A stretch of 41,142 nt of DNA from an uncultured Eubacteriales bacterium. Its GTDB lineage: Bacteria > Bacillota > Clostridia > Christensenellales > Borkfalkiaceae. Below, piece by piece: positions 41,119 to 41,142 of this stretch. Under the pieces are notes generated by a model that made no database searches, had not been told where the DNA came from, and worked only from the letters and a program-made list of their open reading frames with translations. Numbering within the stretch: position 1 is the stretch's first letter; each line of letters opens with the position of its first letter. Both the position numbers and the translations under genes were made by a program. Location: contig URMT01000004.1 in the NCBI GenBank assembly GCA_900549005.1, positions 1 through 41,142 on the forward strand, read 5' to 3'.

Positions 41119-41142
41119 AAATTTTGCCGTTCCTATCCGGCA
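41119..41142 (-). terminator. terminator of a gene beyond the window
   Basis: TGCCG/CGGCA (41142-41138 with 41129-41125) on the minus strand, followed by AAAATTTTTTAC. It should end the next upstream minus-strand gene. The gap 41030-41118 shows no convincing promoter. Confidence 0.5.

Larger units (their letters stand above)
23950..41142. mobile_element. integrative mobilizable element, left part
   Basis: A serine recombinase transcribed outward at the edge, a relaxosome-type protein, a MobL relaxase, a replication-type gene, then cargo (RdRP-like polymerase and type III restriction cluster) form a typical clostridial mobilizable element. The left end should lie in the non-coding stretch 23890-24122, but no matching right end is visible, so the boundary is approximate. 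No conjugation ATPase or coupling protein was found in the visible part. Confidence 0.7.

Overview
The window looks like a chromosome segment of an anaerobic, gut-type member of the Bacillota (Clostridia; perhaps an uncultured Christensenellales-like lineage, which is inference). The signs are strong AGGAGG ribosome binding sites, consensus sigma-A promoters, an FMN riboswitch ahead of ribU, oxygen-sensitive class III ribonucleotide reductase, a MobL-type relaxase and a large serine recombinase. Apart from one small plus-strand island (3801-5497), all genes lie on the minus strand. No rRNA, tRNA or CRISPR array was found.

Positions 1-14,855 are GC-rich core chromosome. They hold a pyridoxal kinase, adenine deaminase, a MocR-type regulator, NADP-isocitrate dehydrogenase, D-Ala-D-Ala ligase, a MurF-like ligase with a membrane N-terminus, an alpha/beta hydrolase, the rimI-tsaB-tsaE set (tRNA t6A formation and protein N-acetylation), and ribU under an FMN riboswitch. 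Inside this core is the plus-strand island: a strong promoter drives three tandem ORFs of 33-39 codons whose products share a C-terminal Y-x-A-L-[ST]-x-x-R motif. A self-contained marR gene and two fused gene remnants follow. Intergenic repeats include a near-identical pair of 80-bp structured units (1233-1429) and two copies of a dispersed palindromic repeat (3371, 8343).

Positions 14,966-20,548 hold a tightly overlapping six-gene operon: a small unknown protein, NrdG, an NrdD without ATP-cone, a thymidylate-kinase-like enzyme, a cytosolic BspA-type leucine-rich repeat protein and a solitary N6-adenine DNA methyltransferase. An XRE regulator with two operator-like dyads precedes it. Positions 21,144-23,947 hold a compact three-gene operon (a DUF4238-like protein, a coiled-coil protein, a four-helix membrane protein) that has the layout of an uncharacterised defence module.

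From about 23,950 to beyond the right edge runs an integrative mobilizable element. It carries a large serine recombinase, a small relaxosome-type protein, a MobL relaxase, a probable replication gene, and an 855-aa protein with the signature blocks of two-barrel RNA polymerases of the cellular RdRP/YonO type (R-x-P...G, G-x-D-x-D-x-D, I-D-K). It also carries a five-gene restriction cluster: a PLD-SNF2 helicase, a DUF4391 protein, an unknown protein, and type III Mod and Res. Res is interrupted by a one-base frameshift, and the target-recognition part of Mod is strikingly AT-rich. The RdRP-like polymerase is the most unusual item in the window. The three-peptide cluster and the DUF4238 operon are the next most likely to be undescribed systems.
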